Counted from the stretch's first letter, positions 29,152 through 38,342 are shown. The stretch: 64,000 nucleotides of DNA from Ferruginibacter sp. (GCA_028288705.1 JAQBNH010000008.1:1-64000); one strand, 5' to 3'. Program-made: numbers and translations. Notes: generated from the letters alone by a model not told the origin.

Positions 29152-32097
29152 ATGAAAAAAATTATCCTGTTGCTCACAGCGAGCATAAGCTTCTTTTTTT
29201 CCTATGCCCAACGCGTCGTGTCGGGTATAGTTACCGATGCACAGGACGGCTCCCTGCTCTCAGGTGTCAGTGTCCGTATCTCTGGAAGCGGCGGCGGAAC
29301 TTCTACAGCTATAGATGGCAGGTACAGCCTTACTGTCCCGGACAATGCCCGGTTGCTCTTCTCCCTGGTTGATTATGCCGACCTGTCGATCATGAGCGGA
29401 ACCGGCACATCCCTCAACGTAAGCCTTACACAGGTAAGAAAAAACCTGCAGGAAGTTGTTGTTACCGGGTACAATACGCAAACCCGCCGGCAGTCCACTT
29501 CTTCGATCGCCCGTGTGGCAGGTGACGACGTGAAATCTCAGCCCATCGGTTCTTTCGAACAAATGTTGCAAGGCAAGGCGCCCGGCATCCTCATCCAGTC
29601 GCAAAGCGGGCAACCAGGATCTGCAGCGACCGTAACCATTCGGGGTAAGGGATCTGTATTGGGTTCTACCGATCCCCTGTACATTATGGATGGCGTACAG
29701 ATATCTTCCTCCGACTTCCAAAGCGTGAACGCCTCCGATATCGAAACGTACAATGTATTAAAAGATGCCATGGGCACAGCGCAATATGGCTCGCGTGGCG
29801 CCAACGGGGTGATCGTGATTACTACTAAACGCGGAGTTAATAAAAAGACAGTGGTAAATTATGATGTTCAATTCGGCGTGGCGCAATTGCCTAAATCGAA
29901 GCTCGAATTATTTACCAGTGCTGAAAAGATCGATTATGAATTAAACTACGATCGGCCTGATGGGAAAAATCCATTTGGCTGGACACCGGAACAGGCAGAC
30001 AGCCTTTCGCAGGTAAATGGAAATTTGAGGGAAGCATTATTCCGCAAGTCTCTTACGATGCAGCACCAGCTGAGCCTGAGTGGAGGAAATGATAAAACAA
30101 AATTCTTTGCTTCCGGTTCCCTATTCGACCAGGAAGGCGTGGTGATCAGTACCAATCTCCGCAGGATCACCGGGCGGATAAACCTTGATCATACGCTGGG
30201 CAACTTCAGGATCGGCGTTAATACCTATGTGGGATCTTCCATCTTCCGGAATACAAATGAGAACGACCAGTTCATCGGGTCGCCATTAAATGCCGTGCGC
30301 TGGGCGAATCCGTACGTGACACCGTATCTCCCGGATGGCTCCTATAATGAACTTGACCTTGACCTGCAGGGCCAGCCGAACGCCGTAAAAGAATTACTGG
30401 AAAACCCGGTAAAAAATAAACAGCTGAAACTCATCGGCGGCCTGAGCCTGGAATATCGCTTTCCAACGATCAAAGGACTAACGGCAAAAAGCAATATCGG
30501 TATTGATTATACCGAAAATGAGAACCAGCAATACTTCGACCGCAGTACTTACCAGGGAAGTCAGCAAACGGGCGGACAAGGTTCATTCGGCCAGAACACC
30601 ACGAAAAATACCCGCCAAACCATTACCAGTTCACTGGCTTATGCAAAACAACTACGTGATAGCCGTTTCAATATTTCCCTGTTCAATGAAATCGTAAAAA
30701 GGAATTTTGATGGCTTTGGATATACCGGTTTTGGATTAGTAGGACCTTTTAAAAATGGTGCGGGTATTACTCCGGGAACTTCTACCAATGGATTTATTCC
30801 CGTAGTAACGAGCACTGCGTCTGAGAATGCGATTCTCTCCTGGTTTGCCATCGGCGATTATTCCTGGAAGAATAAATATTTCCTGAGCGGAACGGTGCGC
30901 AGGGATGGATCTTCCCGATTGGCTGATAATAATAAATGGACAACTTTTGGCGCTGCAGGTGCGAGTTGGGTTGTTTCTTCTGAGCAATTTATGAGCGGAT
31001 CAAAAACCATCAGCGATTTAAAATTAAAAGCGAGCTACGGTTCTTCTGCCAACCAGGGCGTAGGAGATGATTACGAAGCGAAAGAACAATTCGGCGCAAC
31101 ATCCTATAACGGCGTGGGCGGACTCATCCTCACAAATCTTAAGAAAGGAGATCTTACGTGGGAAGTGCGTCGTACACTTAATCTCGGCATTGATTTCGGG
31201 ATGTTTAAAAACAAACTCACTGGCTCTGTAGAATGGTATAATGCCAATACGGTCGGACTTTACCTGAACAGGCAGATCTCCGGCACAACCGGCAACAATA
31301 CGATCCTGACCAATCTGGGCAAACTGCAGAACCGCGGTGTTGAAGTAGCGTTGAATTATTTACTGGTTGATACAAAAAATTTCAGCTGGAATATCGGCGG
31401 CAACTTTACTTACAACCGGAATAAAATACTGCAGCTGGACGGCACCGATGAAAATGTAAACGGCCTTGCGATCAACCGTGTTGGGGAAGCTGCCAATTCT
31501 ATTTATGTCGTGCGGTATGCAGGTGTTGACCCGGCCAATGGCGATGCACTGTATGTTACCAAGGATGGTAAAACAACAACGAATCAATATGATCCAAATG
31601 ATAAAGTGATCGTGGGAAAATTTGATCCGCCTTATTTTGGTGGCGCGACGACCGGTTTCAAATTAGGCGGCATCGAAGCATCTTTTTTATTCACGTATAG
31701 TTTTGGAAATAAAATTTTCAATGGCGACCGCGTGAATGTAGAAAACCCAACTTACTACGTTTCCAACCTCAGCCGCGAATTGCTTACAGAATGGCGCAAC
31801 CCGGGCGATATCACCAATATTCCCAGCCCATTCAATGATTTCCAAAGCACGACCACAAGATTCGTGGAAGACGGCAAGTATGTACGCCTGCGAAACATCA
31901 TGGTATCGTATACAGCGAAAGAAATTCGCATGGGAAAACTCCAGGTAAACTCTGCAAGATTTTTTGTACAGGGACAAAATGTATATACCTGGAGCAACTT
32001 CAGAGGATATGATCCGGAGATCGCATCCGGTAACCTGCAGGGCGCGCAATACCCGGCTTTACGGGCGATCACTGTAGGTCTGAATCTTTCTTTATAA
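29152..32097 (+). CDS. SusC/RagA family TonB-dependent outer-membrane transporter
   Basis: A 981-residue outer-membrane importer powered by TonB. Order: signal peptide (1-19), a carboxypeptidase-regulatory-like beta domain (about 22-100), the TonB-box region and plug with the SusC-family stretch LQEVVVTGYNTQTRR, plug end ANGVIVITTKRG, then a 22-strand barrel ending in VGLNLSL. It works with the SusD partner 11 nt downstream to import a glycan or peptide. No glycoside hydrolase, sulfatase cassette or ECF/anti-sigma regulator is adjacent, so this is a free-standing SusCD pair and its substrate cannot be inferred. Confidence 0.95.
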   Translation: MKKIILLLTASISFFFSYAQRVVSGIVTDAQDGSLLSGVSVRISGSGGGTSTAIDGRYSLTVPDNARLLFSLVDYADLSIMSGTGTSLNVSLTQVRKNLQEVVVTGYNTQTRRQSTSSIARVAGDDVKSQPIGSFEQMLQGKAPGILIQSQSGQPGSAATVTIRGKGSVLGSTDPLYIMDGVQISSSDFQSVNASDIETYNVLKDAMGTAQYGSRGANGVIVITTKRGVNKKTVVNYDVQFGVAQLPKSKLELFTSAEKIDYELNYDRPDGKNPFGWTPEQADSLSQVNGNLREALFRKSLTMQHQLSLSGGNDKTKFFASGSLFDQEGVVISTNLRRITGRINLDHTLGNFRIGVNTYVGSSIFRNTNENDQFIGSPLNAVRWANPYVTPYLPDGSYNELDLDLQGQPNAVKELLENPVKNKQLKLIGGLSLEYRFPTIKGLTAKSNIGIDYTENENQQYFDRSTYQGSQQTGGQGSFGQNTTKNTRQTITSSLAYAKQLRDSRFNISLFNEIVKRNFDGFGYTGFGLVGPFKNGAGITPGTSTNGFIPVVTSTASENAILSWFAIGDYSWKNKYFLSGTVRRDGSSRLADNNKWTTFGAAGASWVVSSEQFMSGSKTISDLKLKASYGSSANQGVGDDYEAKEQFGATSYNGVGGLILTNLKKGDLTWEVRRTLNLGIDFGMFKNKLTGSVEWYNANTVGLYLNRQISGTTGNNTILTNLGKLQNRGVEVALNYLLVDTKNFSWNIGGNFTYNRNKILQLDGTDENVNGLAINRVGEAANSIYVVRYAGVDPANGDALYVTKDGKTTTNQYDPNDKVIVGKFDPPYFGGATTGFKLGGIEASFLFTYSFGNKIFNGDRVNVENPTYYVSNLSRELLTEWRNPGDITNIPSPFNDFQSTTTRFVEDGKYVRLRNIMVSYTAKEIRMGKLQVNSARFFVQGQNVYTWSNFRGYDPEIASGNLQGAQYPALRAITVGLNLSL

Positions 32098-32108
32098 CCA
32101 CCAAACTC

Positions 32109-33569
32109 ATGATCATGAAACATTCATATAAAATTTGCTGGCTTGCGATGATCGTCTTGCCATTCTTCCAGCTCTCGTGCAAAAAAACCATCGACCTAAA
32201 TCCAACACACACGCTCGACGGGGATGTTGCTTTTAAACAAATCAGCGACTACGAGGCCGCATTAACAGGTGCGTATTCGCGCTTACTATCCGTTAATTAT
32301 TATGGCAGCAGCAATGGTTCAAATGCTTTCGCAACGTTGTCTGATATGATGACAGACAATCTGTTTGAAAGTGGCGAATCACTGGGTAACTACCAGAGTT
32401 TTTCACACTGGACTTACACCGCTGATGAACCGAATATTGAAGCCACGTGGCTTGCCGCTTATCGTGTGATCCAGCAGGCGAATTTAACGCTCAGGAATAT
32501 CGACGCATTATCGGCTGATGCACCGGGAGCGGTGAACCGGATCAAGGCGCAGGCCCTGGCTTTAAGTGGGTTTGTTCATTTCGATATCCTGCGTTACTGG
32601 GGCGAAGGAAGCCAGCGCAATTCCACTCTAAAAGGCATACCTTATTCCTCTTCTTTCGATATCGAACAGAAACCTGCCCGGCTTTCCGTTAAAGCAAGTT
32701 ACGACGCTATTATCAACGACCTGATGCAGGCAAAGTTGCTGATGCAGAATATGGATAAGCCGATCCAATCCGCCACCAGCACTGCGTCTACAGCAAGGGG
32801 TTATGTTGATGAAATTGCAACGAATGCGATGCTAGCAAGGATCTATAATTACGCCGCCGAACCGGATAGTGCCATCAAATATGCCAGCCTGGCGATTGCA
32901 GCGAGACCACTAGCCAGCCGGACCAATTTCCCGCTGGTCTGGCAGGATGCAAGTACGGCAGATGTGATCTGGTCTGTAAAATTTACGCCGCTTAACTCCG
33001 GCACCGGCGACAATGTGTATTATGCCACCGGTAACCGGGCTTCCTATCGCCCGGCCACGAACCTGCTATCCTTGTATGACGTCAGCAATGATATCCGCTA
33101 TACATCCTTTTTCCAGGTTCGGCCAAGAGGATCTTCCAGCCGTTTGGTGCTGACGAAATATTTAGCGAAGCAATCTCAGCTTGCTACGCCAGATGGAATT
33201 ACTGATTTTAAAGTGTTGCGTACAGGAGAAATGTATTTGATCAGGGCTGAAGCTTATGCCAACAAGGGTTTAGACGGGCTTGCCCTGGCAGACCTGAACA
33301 GTTTGCGTGCAGCGCGCATCAATGGCTTTATTGCCGGCACCGAAACAGGTGCAGCGCTGGTTACAGCGATCTTTAACGAAAGGAGAAAGGAACTGGTCGC
33401 CGAAGGGCATCGCTGGTTTGATTTGAAAAGAACAACGAGGGTTGTAAACAGAACTACTAATTGTTCTGTCTTTTGTACCCTCGGGTCAACTGCGCGGGAA
33501 TGGGCCTGGCCGATTCCGCAGAGCGAGATATTAGCGAATAAAAATATTGAGCAAACGACAGGTTACTGA
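32109..33569 (+). CDS. SusD/RagB family nutrient-binding outer-membrane lipoprotein
   Basis: A 486-residue surface lipoprotein that caps the SusC barrel. A lipoprotein signal ends FFQLSCKK; the N-terminal region has the SusD mark YEAALTGAYSRL and the C-terminal RagB region has LIRAEAYANKG, LNSLRAAR and ELVAEGHRWFDLKR. Start is ATG 32109 or the in-frame ATG at 32115; the latter gives the more typical signal peptide MKHSYKI. It follows susC by 11 nt and ends at a bidirectional terminator. Confidence 0.93.
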   Translation: MIMKHSYKICWLAMIVLPFFQLSCKKTIDLNPTHTLDGDVAFKQISDYEAALTGAYSRLLSVNYYGSSNGSNAFATLSDMMTDNLFESGESLGNYQSFSHWTYTADEPNIEATWLAAYRVIQQANLTLRNIDALSADAPGAVNRIKAQALALSGFVHFDILRYWGEGSQRNSTLKGIPYSSSFDIEQKPARLSVKASYDAIINDLMQAKLLMQNMDKPIQSATSTASTARGYVDEIATNAMLARIYNYAAEPDSAIKYASLAIAARPLASRTNFPLVWQDASTADVIWSVKFTPLNSGTGDNVYYATGNRASYRPATNLLSLYDVSNDIRYTSFFQVRPRGSSSRLVLTKYLAKQSQLATPDGITDFKVLRTGEMYLIRAEAYANKGLDGLALADLNSLRAARINGFIAGTETGAALVTAIFNERRKELVAEGHRWFDLKRTTRVVNRTTNCSVFCTLGSTAREWAWPIPQSEILANKNIEQTTGY

Positions 33570-33585
33570 GCTCATCCTTAGCGTG

Positions 33586-33611
33586 TAAAGCCGGCACTGA
33601 TGCCGGCTTTA
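33586..33611. terminator. Bidirectional terminator between susD and the LTA-synthase-like gene
   Basis: An 11-bp perfect stem TAAAGCCGGCA/TGCCGGCTTTA (33586-33596 with 33601-33611) with a 4-nt loop. The right arm includes the stop codon of the minus-strand gene, so the convergent genes share it. Confidence 0.85.
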
Positions 33612-35444
33612 CTTTTGTAAATAATCCTGGAAGGTTAATTGTTGCATGGCTTTTCCATTCCTGATATCAACATCAGTTACTAATCCTTCTTTTGTAACCA
33701 GCAACTTTCCTACGTTGTCAAAAATAAATTGCCCGGCCGGCGTTGCATATCCGAAGCCATTATTAAAGGAAAAATAAGCCCAGGGTTTGGAAGTGCTGTC
33801 CAACAAATTTTTGCTCCAGTTAAAAGCTGTTGCGTTACGGCCAGTCATTGCCAGTAAAGTAGCAGCTATATCCGTTTGGTCACCGGTCTTTTTAATTACC
33901 TGTGCCGGCATTGGCAAAGCACCACCTAAAAACAAGAGCGGAATTTTGAAATCATCGAGGCGTTTACCCGTAGCCGGAAGACGGTGCCCATGATCTGCCA
34001 CGATGACCAAAATGGTGTTCGACCACCAGGGCTGCTGCTTACAGTGTTGTACATATTCAAAAACCGTAGAATCGGTGTAGTGCAGGGAATTTAAAAACAG
34101 GTCTTCATCAGAAGAACCTTTGATCACTGTTGGCACGGGGGTTTCAAACGGCTCATGACTACTCAACGTAAGCCATGTTGTGAAAAATGGTTCATTAATT
34201 CTGGACTGGTCGCTGACGAGGCGATGCATCACCACATCATCAAAGGCACCCCATTTAGAACTGAGGTCTTTCTTTTGGAAATCTCCAATGGAAATAAACT
34301 GGTTGAACGCCCCGCCAAGCAAATACGCTTTCATATTGGCGAACTCAAGTTCACCACCATAATAAAAAGATGTTTGATAACCAGCTTTGCGAAACTCGCG
34401 ACTCAGCATCGGCAGTTTCGCAGCTTTGGATGGAACCTTTACGATCGAAGTGGTGGGTTGCGCGGGATAACCACTCAACACCCCAACGATACCTTTATCG
34501 GTGCGATCACCGGTGGCGTAAATATCAGAAAAATACAAGCCTTCCTTTCGGAGGCTGTCAAAACCAGGTGTAACGGGTTGGCCATCCCTGCTGAGGCCAA
34601 TCACTTTTTTGGTAAGGCTTTCCCAAACAATAATGATAATATTGGGCTTTACCGTTTGCGGCGTGAGGGTTGAATCTGGAGAGGAAGCATACAGTTGGTG
34701 CCGTAATAACTCCGCATCTTTTCCATCCATATAGATGAATGGGTTTGTGGCTGATTCGAGGTTATGATTCAAAGAATACATAAAATTCCAGGGCGCATTG
34801 ATCGCCGCCTGGTTGGCAAAATTATTAGCAGAAAAATATACACTGCTCTGGTTGAGCGGCGCCAGTTGCAGTCCGCCACGAAGCGGGATAATAAATGTTC
34901 CGATCATCAGTAACAGAACCGGCAGGGCAAGCCACCTTTTTTCAGCCGGAACAATTTGCGACAGCCATTTGCTGATCCTGTTTGCGAACAGCAATGCAAC
35001 CAGGAACCAAACGAACAAAAAACCAAGCAGTAACCAAAACACCGGCAGATAAGAAATGCTTGCATACATCTCTTTTGGGTTCTTCATATATTTTAAGACG
35101 GATGCATCGATGCGATATCCCCATGCCTTGAACAGGTTCAAATCTGATAAAACTAAAAAGCAACAAAGGAGTAACAACAACCCTGAAAACATCTGGTAGA
35201 TCAATGGCCTTTGAAAAAAGCGAAAGAAAAGGCTGGCCAGGATGAAAAGACCGATTGGGAGGCTGAAATACGCTGCCATCGACATGTCCATTCGTAAACC
35301 GTATAGAAGCGACCGCATTGCTGTTGAAATACCCGCGGCGGAAGTTTCTGCATAATTGAAGATCAGGAATATAATGCGGCAGGCTTCAAAAAAGAAGATC
35401 CATAACAACCAATATCGAACGATAAACCAGGCCCGGGAAAGCAT
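33609..35444 (-). CDS. LTA synthase-like membrane sulfatase/phosphotransferase
   Basis: A 611-residue inner-membrane enzyme with about five N-terminal helices and an extracytoplasmic alkaline-phosphatase-fold domain. Metal and catalytic marks: IVWESL (first metal ligand Glu), ATGDRTDKG (candidate catalytic Thr), and VADHGHR (metal Asp/His). In Firmicutes this family polymerises glycerol phosphate from phosphatidylglycerol; in Gram-negatives relatives move phosphoglycerol or phosphoethanolamine to periplasmic or surface glycans, which is the likelier role. It lies in the insert between rplK and nusG and is convergent with susD. Confidence 0.85.
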   Translation of the reverse strand: MLSRAWFIVRYWLLWIFFFEACRIIFLIFNYAETSAAGISTAMRSLLYGLRMDMSMAAYFSLPIGLFILASLFFRFFQRPLIYQMFSGLLLLLCCFLVLSDLNLFKAWGYRIDASVLKYMKNPKEMYASISYLPVFWLLLGFLFVWFLVALLFANRISKWLSQIVPAEKRWLALPVLLLMIGTFIIPLRGGLQLAPLNQSSVYFSANNFANQAAINAPWNFMYSLNHNLESATNPFIYMDGKDAELLRHQLYASSPDSTLTPQTVKPNIIIIVWESLTKKVIGLSRDGQPVTPGFDSLRKEGLYFSDIYATGDRTDKGIVGVLSGYPAQPTTSIVKVPSKAAKLPMLSREFRKAGYQTSFYYGGELEFANMKAYLLGGAFNQFISIGDFQKKDLSSKWGAFDDVVMHRLVSDQSRINEPFFTTWLTLSSHEPFETPVPTVIKGSSDEDLFLNSLHYTDSTVFEYVQHCKQQPWWSNTILVIVADHGHRLPATGKRLDDFKIPLLFLGGALPMPAQVIKKTGDQTDIAATLLAMTGRNATAFNWSKNLLDSTSKPWAYFSFNNGFGYATPAGQFIFDNVGKLLVTKEGLVTDVDIRNGKAMQQLTFQDYLQK

Positions 35445-35485
35445 ATGATAAAGCTAAATAAATATTAGCGATGGAAGGACATAAA

Positions 35486-35512
35486 AAAACCCCACCATGA
35501 TGATGAGGTTTT
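35486..35512 (-). terminator. Terminator downstream of nusG
   Basis: A 9-bp stem (35486-35494 with 35504-35512, one U-G wobble on the minus strand) is followed on the minus strand by a T run. It ends the tuf-secE-nusG transcript before the inserted genes. Confidence 0.75.
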
Positions 35513-35529
35513 GAATATTATTAAAATAA

Positions 35530-36111
35530 TTAAGCCAGTTTTTCTACCTGCATGTAACTCAGTTCTACAGGGGTTGCACGGCCAAAGATCTTCACCTGAA
35601 CTTTCAGTTTTTTCTTCTCGTCACTCACCTCTTCGATCACACCGTTGAAATCGTTGAAAGGCCCGTCGATGATCTTAATAGTTTCACCGATAATGAATGG
35701 CTCACTCATCGTTACGCCACCGATGTCAGTCATTTCATCCACTTTACCCAGCATTTTATTCACTTCCGCTTTGCGAAGGGAAATGATATTTCCTTTAGAG
35801 CCTTTACCATCAGTAAGAAAGTGCATCACATTGCTGATGCTGCTAACGTGCTGGATGATGTCGTCGCTTAGTTTACCGTCAGCCACTTCCATCATGATAT
35901 AACCAGGGTAGAAGTTCCGCTCGCGCATTACTTTTTTCCCGTTGAGTACTTTATAAACTTTTTCTACCGGTAAGAAGATTTGCTTGATGATGTTTTCCCA
36001 TCCGTTACGGACGATATCTTTATCGAGGTATTCCTTGATCTTACGTTCTTTTCCACTTACCACACGGAGAACATACCACCGGCTTTCTTTTTCCTGAGTT
36101 GTTGCTTCCAT
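35530..36111 (-). CDS. nusG: Transcription termination/antitermination factor NusG
   Basis: A 193-residue factor that clamps RNA polymerase and links it to Rho or the ribosome. The NGN domain runs from about residue 10 (RWYVLRVVSGKERK) and the KOW domain from about 130 (IIDGPFNDFNGVIEEV). Its ATG overlaps the secE stop by one base, so the two are translationally coupled. Normally rplK follows nusG; here a terminator follows and rplK is about 7 kb away. Confidence 0.98.
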   Translation of the reverse strand: MEATTQEKESRWYVLRVVSGKERKIKEYLDKDIVRNGWENIIKQIFLPVEKVYKVLNGKKVMRERNFYPGYIMMEVADGKLSDDIIQHVSSISNVMHFLTDGKGSKGNIISLRKAEVNKMLGKVDEMTDIGGVTMSEPFIIGETIKIIDGPFNDFNGVIEEVSDEKKKLKVQVKIFGRATPVELSYMQVEKLA

Positions 36112-36308
36112 TATCCTTTAAATAAAGAGTAAATAAATTTCATTGAACCGTTCGCAACAAAATCCATCAGGGCAACAATTGCCGTAATGAACAAGGTAGC
36201 GCCCAGTACAATCATGGTGGATTGTTGCAGTTGTTCCCATTTAGGCCAACTAACTTTCTCCATCATTTCTTTGTAAGACTCTTTTACAAAAACCGTGAAT
36301 TTGTTCAT
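36111..36308 (-). CDS. secE: Preprotein translocase subunit SecE
   Basis: A 65-residue inner-membrane protein with a short amphipathic N-terminal helix (VKESYKEMMEKVSWPKWEQLQQST) and one membrane span (MIVLGATLFITAIVALMDFV). It clamps SecY in the protein-export channel. Single-span SecE of this size is normal outside the gamma-proteobacteria. It lies between tRNA-Trp and nusG as in most bacteria. Confidence 0.97.
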   Translation of the reverse strand: MNKFTVFVKESYKEMMEKVSWPKWEQLQQSTMIVLGATLFITAIVALMDFVANGSMKFIYSLFKG

Positions 36309-36393
36309 AATTAAAAGAATGTGCAGAAATGCTCCATGCAGTTTTGCAGTTGTTAAATCGAATGCTTTAATAGGTGTGAGCCTATCAACTCAG

Positions 36394-36464
36394 CACGGGC
36401 ACTAGGATTCGAACCCAGATCAAAGGTTTTGGAGACCCGTATGCTACCGTTGCACCATGCCCGT
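36394..36464 (-). tRNA. tRNA-Trp (CCA)
   Basis: Minus-strand cloverleaf of 71 nt: acceptor ACGGGCA pairs exactly with TGCCCGT, the anticodon loop is CTCCAAA with anticodon CCA, and the T arm contains GGTTCGAATCC. The terminal CCA is not encoded. It lies between tuf and secE, the usual place for tRNA-Trp in many bacteria. Confidence 0.97.
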
Positions 36465-36468
36465 AAAA

Positions 36469-36508
36469 ACAATTAGCTAATCGGCAAATTTGCTAATTAG
36501 CTAATTGT
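36469..36508. repeat. Long hairpin between tuf and tRNA-Trp
   Basis: ACAATTAGCTAAT (36469-36481) and ATTAGCTAATTGT (36496-36508) are exact 13-bp inverted repeats; the centre is itself palindromic (GCAAATTTGC, 36484-36493). On the minus strand the hairpin is followed by TTTTT immediately before the tRNA 5' end. It therefore looks like a terminator or attenuator, or an RNase processing site. Confidence 0.8.
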
Positions 36509-36528
36509 ATATGTCAAAGATATAAAAA

Positions 36529-37716
36529 TTACTTGATGATCTCAGTAACCTGACCAGCACCTACGGTACGGCCACCTTCACGAATCGCGAATTTCAAACC
36601 TTTTTCCATTGCGATCGGTTGGATCAATGTAACGCTTAAGTTAGTGTTATCGCCTGGCATAACCATTTCAGTTCCTGCATTCAGGGTAACTTCACCAGTT
36701 ACGTCTGTAGTACGGAAATAGAACTGAGGACGGTATTTGTTGAAGAATGGCGTATGACGGCCACCTTCTTCTTTGCTCAATACGTAAACTTCACCTTTAA
36801 ATTCTGTATGCGGAGTGATAGAACCTGGTTTGCAAAGAACCATACCACGACGGATTTGAGTTTTCTCAATACCACGTAATAAAAGACCTGCGTTATCACC
36901 AGCTTCACCTTCGTCTAATAATTTTTTGAACATCTCAACACCTGTACAAGTTGAAGTCAATGGTTTTTCCATCAAACCTACGATCTCGATTGGTTCACCA
37001 ACTTTGATACGGCCTCTTTCGATACGACCTGTAGCAACTGTACCACGACCAGTGATAGAGAATACATCCTCCACACTCATCAGGAATGGCAAATCAACTA
37101 ACCTTGGAGGTAATGGAATGTAGCTATCAACAGCATCCATCAGTTCAGTGATCTTAGCAACCCATTTTTCTTCACCAGCCAATGCGCCGGTTGCAGAACC
37201 CTGGATGATTGGTGTGTTATCACCATCAAAGCCGTAAGAAGTCAGCAATTCGCGGATCTCCATTTCAACCAGTTCCAGTAATTCAGGATCATCAACAAGA
37301 TCCACTTTATTCATGAACACAACGATTTGAGGTACACCTACCTGGCGGGCAAGCAGGATATGCTCTTTAGTTTGTGGCATCGGACCATCAGTAGCCGCAA
37401 CTACGAGGATAGCACCATCCATTTGTGCAGCACCCGTGATCATGTTCTTTACATAATCGGCGTGACCTGGACAGTCTACGTGCGCATAGTGACGGGAATC
37501 GGTTGCATATTCTACGTGAGCAGTATTGATCGTGATACCCCTTTCTTTTTCTTCAGGAGCACCATCAATATCATCATAATTTTTTTTCTCCGCTAAACCT
37601 CTTTTTGACAAAACATCGGTTATAGCGGCTGTTAAGGTTGTTTTACCATGATCCACGTGACCGATAGTACCAACGTTAAGATGGGGTTTATCCCTTTTGA
37701 AAGATTCTTTTGCCAT
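36529..37716 (-). CDS. tuf: Elongation factor Tu
   Basis: The 395-residue GTPase that delivers aminoacyl-tRNA to the ribosome. P-loop GHVDHGKT at 19-26, [12 protein letters not shown] and NKVDL give the remaining G motifs; domains II and III follow at normal length. It is preceded by four tRNA genes on the same strand and followed by tRNA-Trp and secE, an order also found in Escherichia coli around tufB. No second tuf is visible in the window. Confidence 0.99.
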   Translation of the reverse strand: MAKESFKRDKPHLNVGTIGHVDHGKTTLTAAITDVLSKRGLAEKKNYDDIDGAPEEKERGITINTAHVEYATDSRHYAHVDCPGHADYVKNMITGAAQMDGAILVVAATDGPMPQTKEHILLARQVGVPQIVVFMNKVDLVDDPELLELVEMEIRELLTSYGFDGDNTPIIQGSATGALAGEEKWVAKITELMDAVDSYIPLPPRLVDLPFLMSVEDVFSITGRGTVATGRIERGRIKVGEPIEIVGLMEKPLTSTCTGVEMFKKLLDEGEAGDNAGLLLRGIEKTQIRRGMVLCKPGSITPHTEFKGEVYVLSKEEGGRHTPFFNKYRPQFYFRTTDVTGEVTLNAGTEMVMPGDNTNLSVTLIQPIAMEKGLKFAIREGGRTVGAGQVTEIIK

Positions 37717-37792
37717 TTTGTGTACTTTTTAAAAGTTGTGTTTATAAATTGGTTGCATTTAAAGTCTGCAGAACCATGGACCAAATTTTTTG

Positions 37793-37864
37793 AGCCGTTG
37801 GTGAGAATCGAACTCACGACCTCTTCCCTACCAAGGAAGTGCTCTACCCCTGAGCTACAAAGGC
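37793..37864 (-). tRNA. tRNA-Thr (GGT), one acceptor mismatch
   Basis: Minus-strand cloverleaf of 72 nt with anticodon stem CTTCC/GGAAG, loop TTGGTAG (anticodon GGT) and T arm GAGTTCGATTCTC. The acceptor GCCTTTG against CAACGGC leaves one T-C mismatch at position 4:69 (bases 37861 and 37797). All other arms are intact, so it should be functional, but the mismatch is unusual. Confidence 0.93.
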
Positions 37865-37891
37865 TTGAATGCACTGCGCAAGGCAGTAATG

Positions 37892-37964
37892 AGCGGAAGA
37901 CCGGGCTCGAACCGGCCACCTGAAGCTTGGAAGGCTACCGCTCTACCAAATGAGCTACTTCCGC
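37892..37964 (-). tRNA. tRNA-Gly (TCC)
   Basis: Minus-strand cloverleaf of 73 nt: acceptor GCGGAAG/CTTCCGC is perfect, the anticodon loop is CTTCCAA with anticodon TCC, and the T arm reads GCCGG/CCGGT. The anticodon stem GTAGC/GCTTC has one T-T mismatch at its second pair. Confidence 0.95.
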
Positions 37965-38066
37965 TGGTAATCACTGTATTCAAAAGTTATTTACAATAAC
38001 CCGTGAACATCCATTTTTAAAGAACTGATACGACTGACCCGCATTTGCAGATCAGCCGATTTTCTG

Positions 38067-38149
<83 letters not shown>

Positions 38150-38180
38150 AAAACCATTGTACGCAAGTGAATGCGCGCAG

Positions 38181-38253
38181 AGCCGAAGACTGGAGTCGAA
38201 CCAGCGACCTACTGATTACAAATCAGTTGCTCTACCAACTGAGCTACTTCGGC
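38181..38253 (-). tRNA. tRNA-Thr (TGT)
   Basis: Minus-strand cloverleaf of 73 nt: acceptor GCCGAAG/CTTCGGC, anticodon stem ACTGA/TCAGT, loop TTTGTAA with anticodon TGT, T arm TGGTTCGACTCCA. It is the first gene of the tRNA-tuf-secE-nusG transcript. Confidence 0.97.
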
Positions 38254-38334
38254 TTATACTTCCCGGAAACGCGGGAAACTTTTAAAAGATCTTCCTAAAA
38301 AACGTTCAGCAGGCTGCCCTATTTTTTGGGAAGG

Positions 38335-38342
38335 CAAAGGTA
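38335..38342 (-). promoter_or_regulatory. -7 box (TACCTTTG) of the tRNA-tuf-secE-nusG transcript
   Basis: On the minus strand TACCTTTG matches TAnnTTTG and lies 82 nt before the first tRNA. It is the same octamer as the rpoB box. A TTTTT 18 nt upstream is a weak -33 candidate. Confidence 0.55.

Noticed and set aside
28751..35444. The insert between rplK and nusG as a mobile element
   Set aside because: No integrase, transposase, tRNA-associated direct repeats or terminal inverted repeats were found at its edges.
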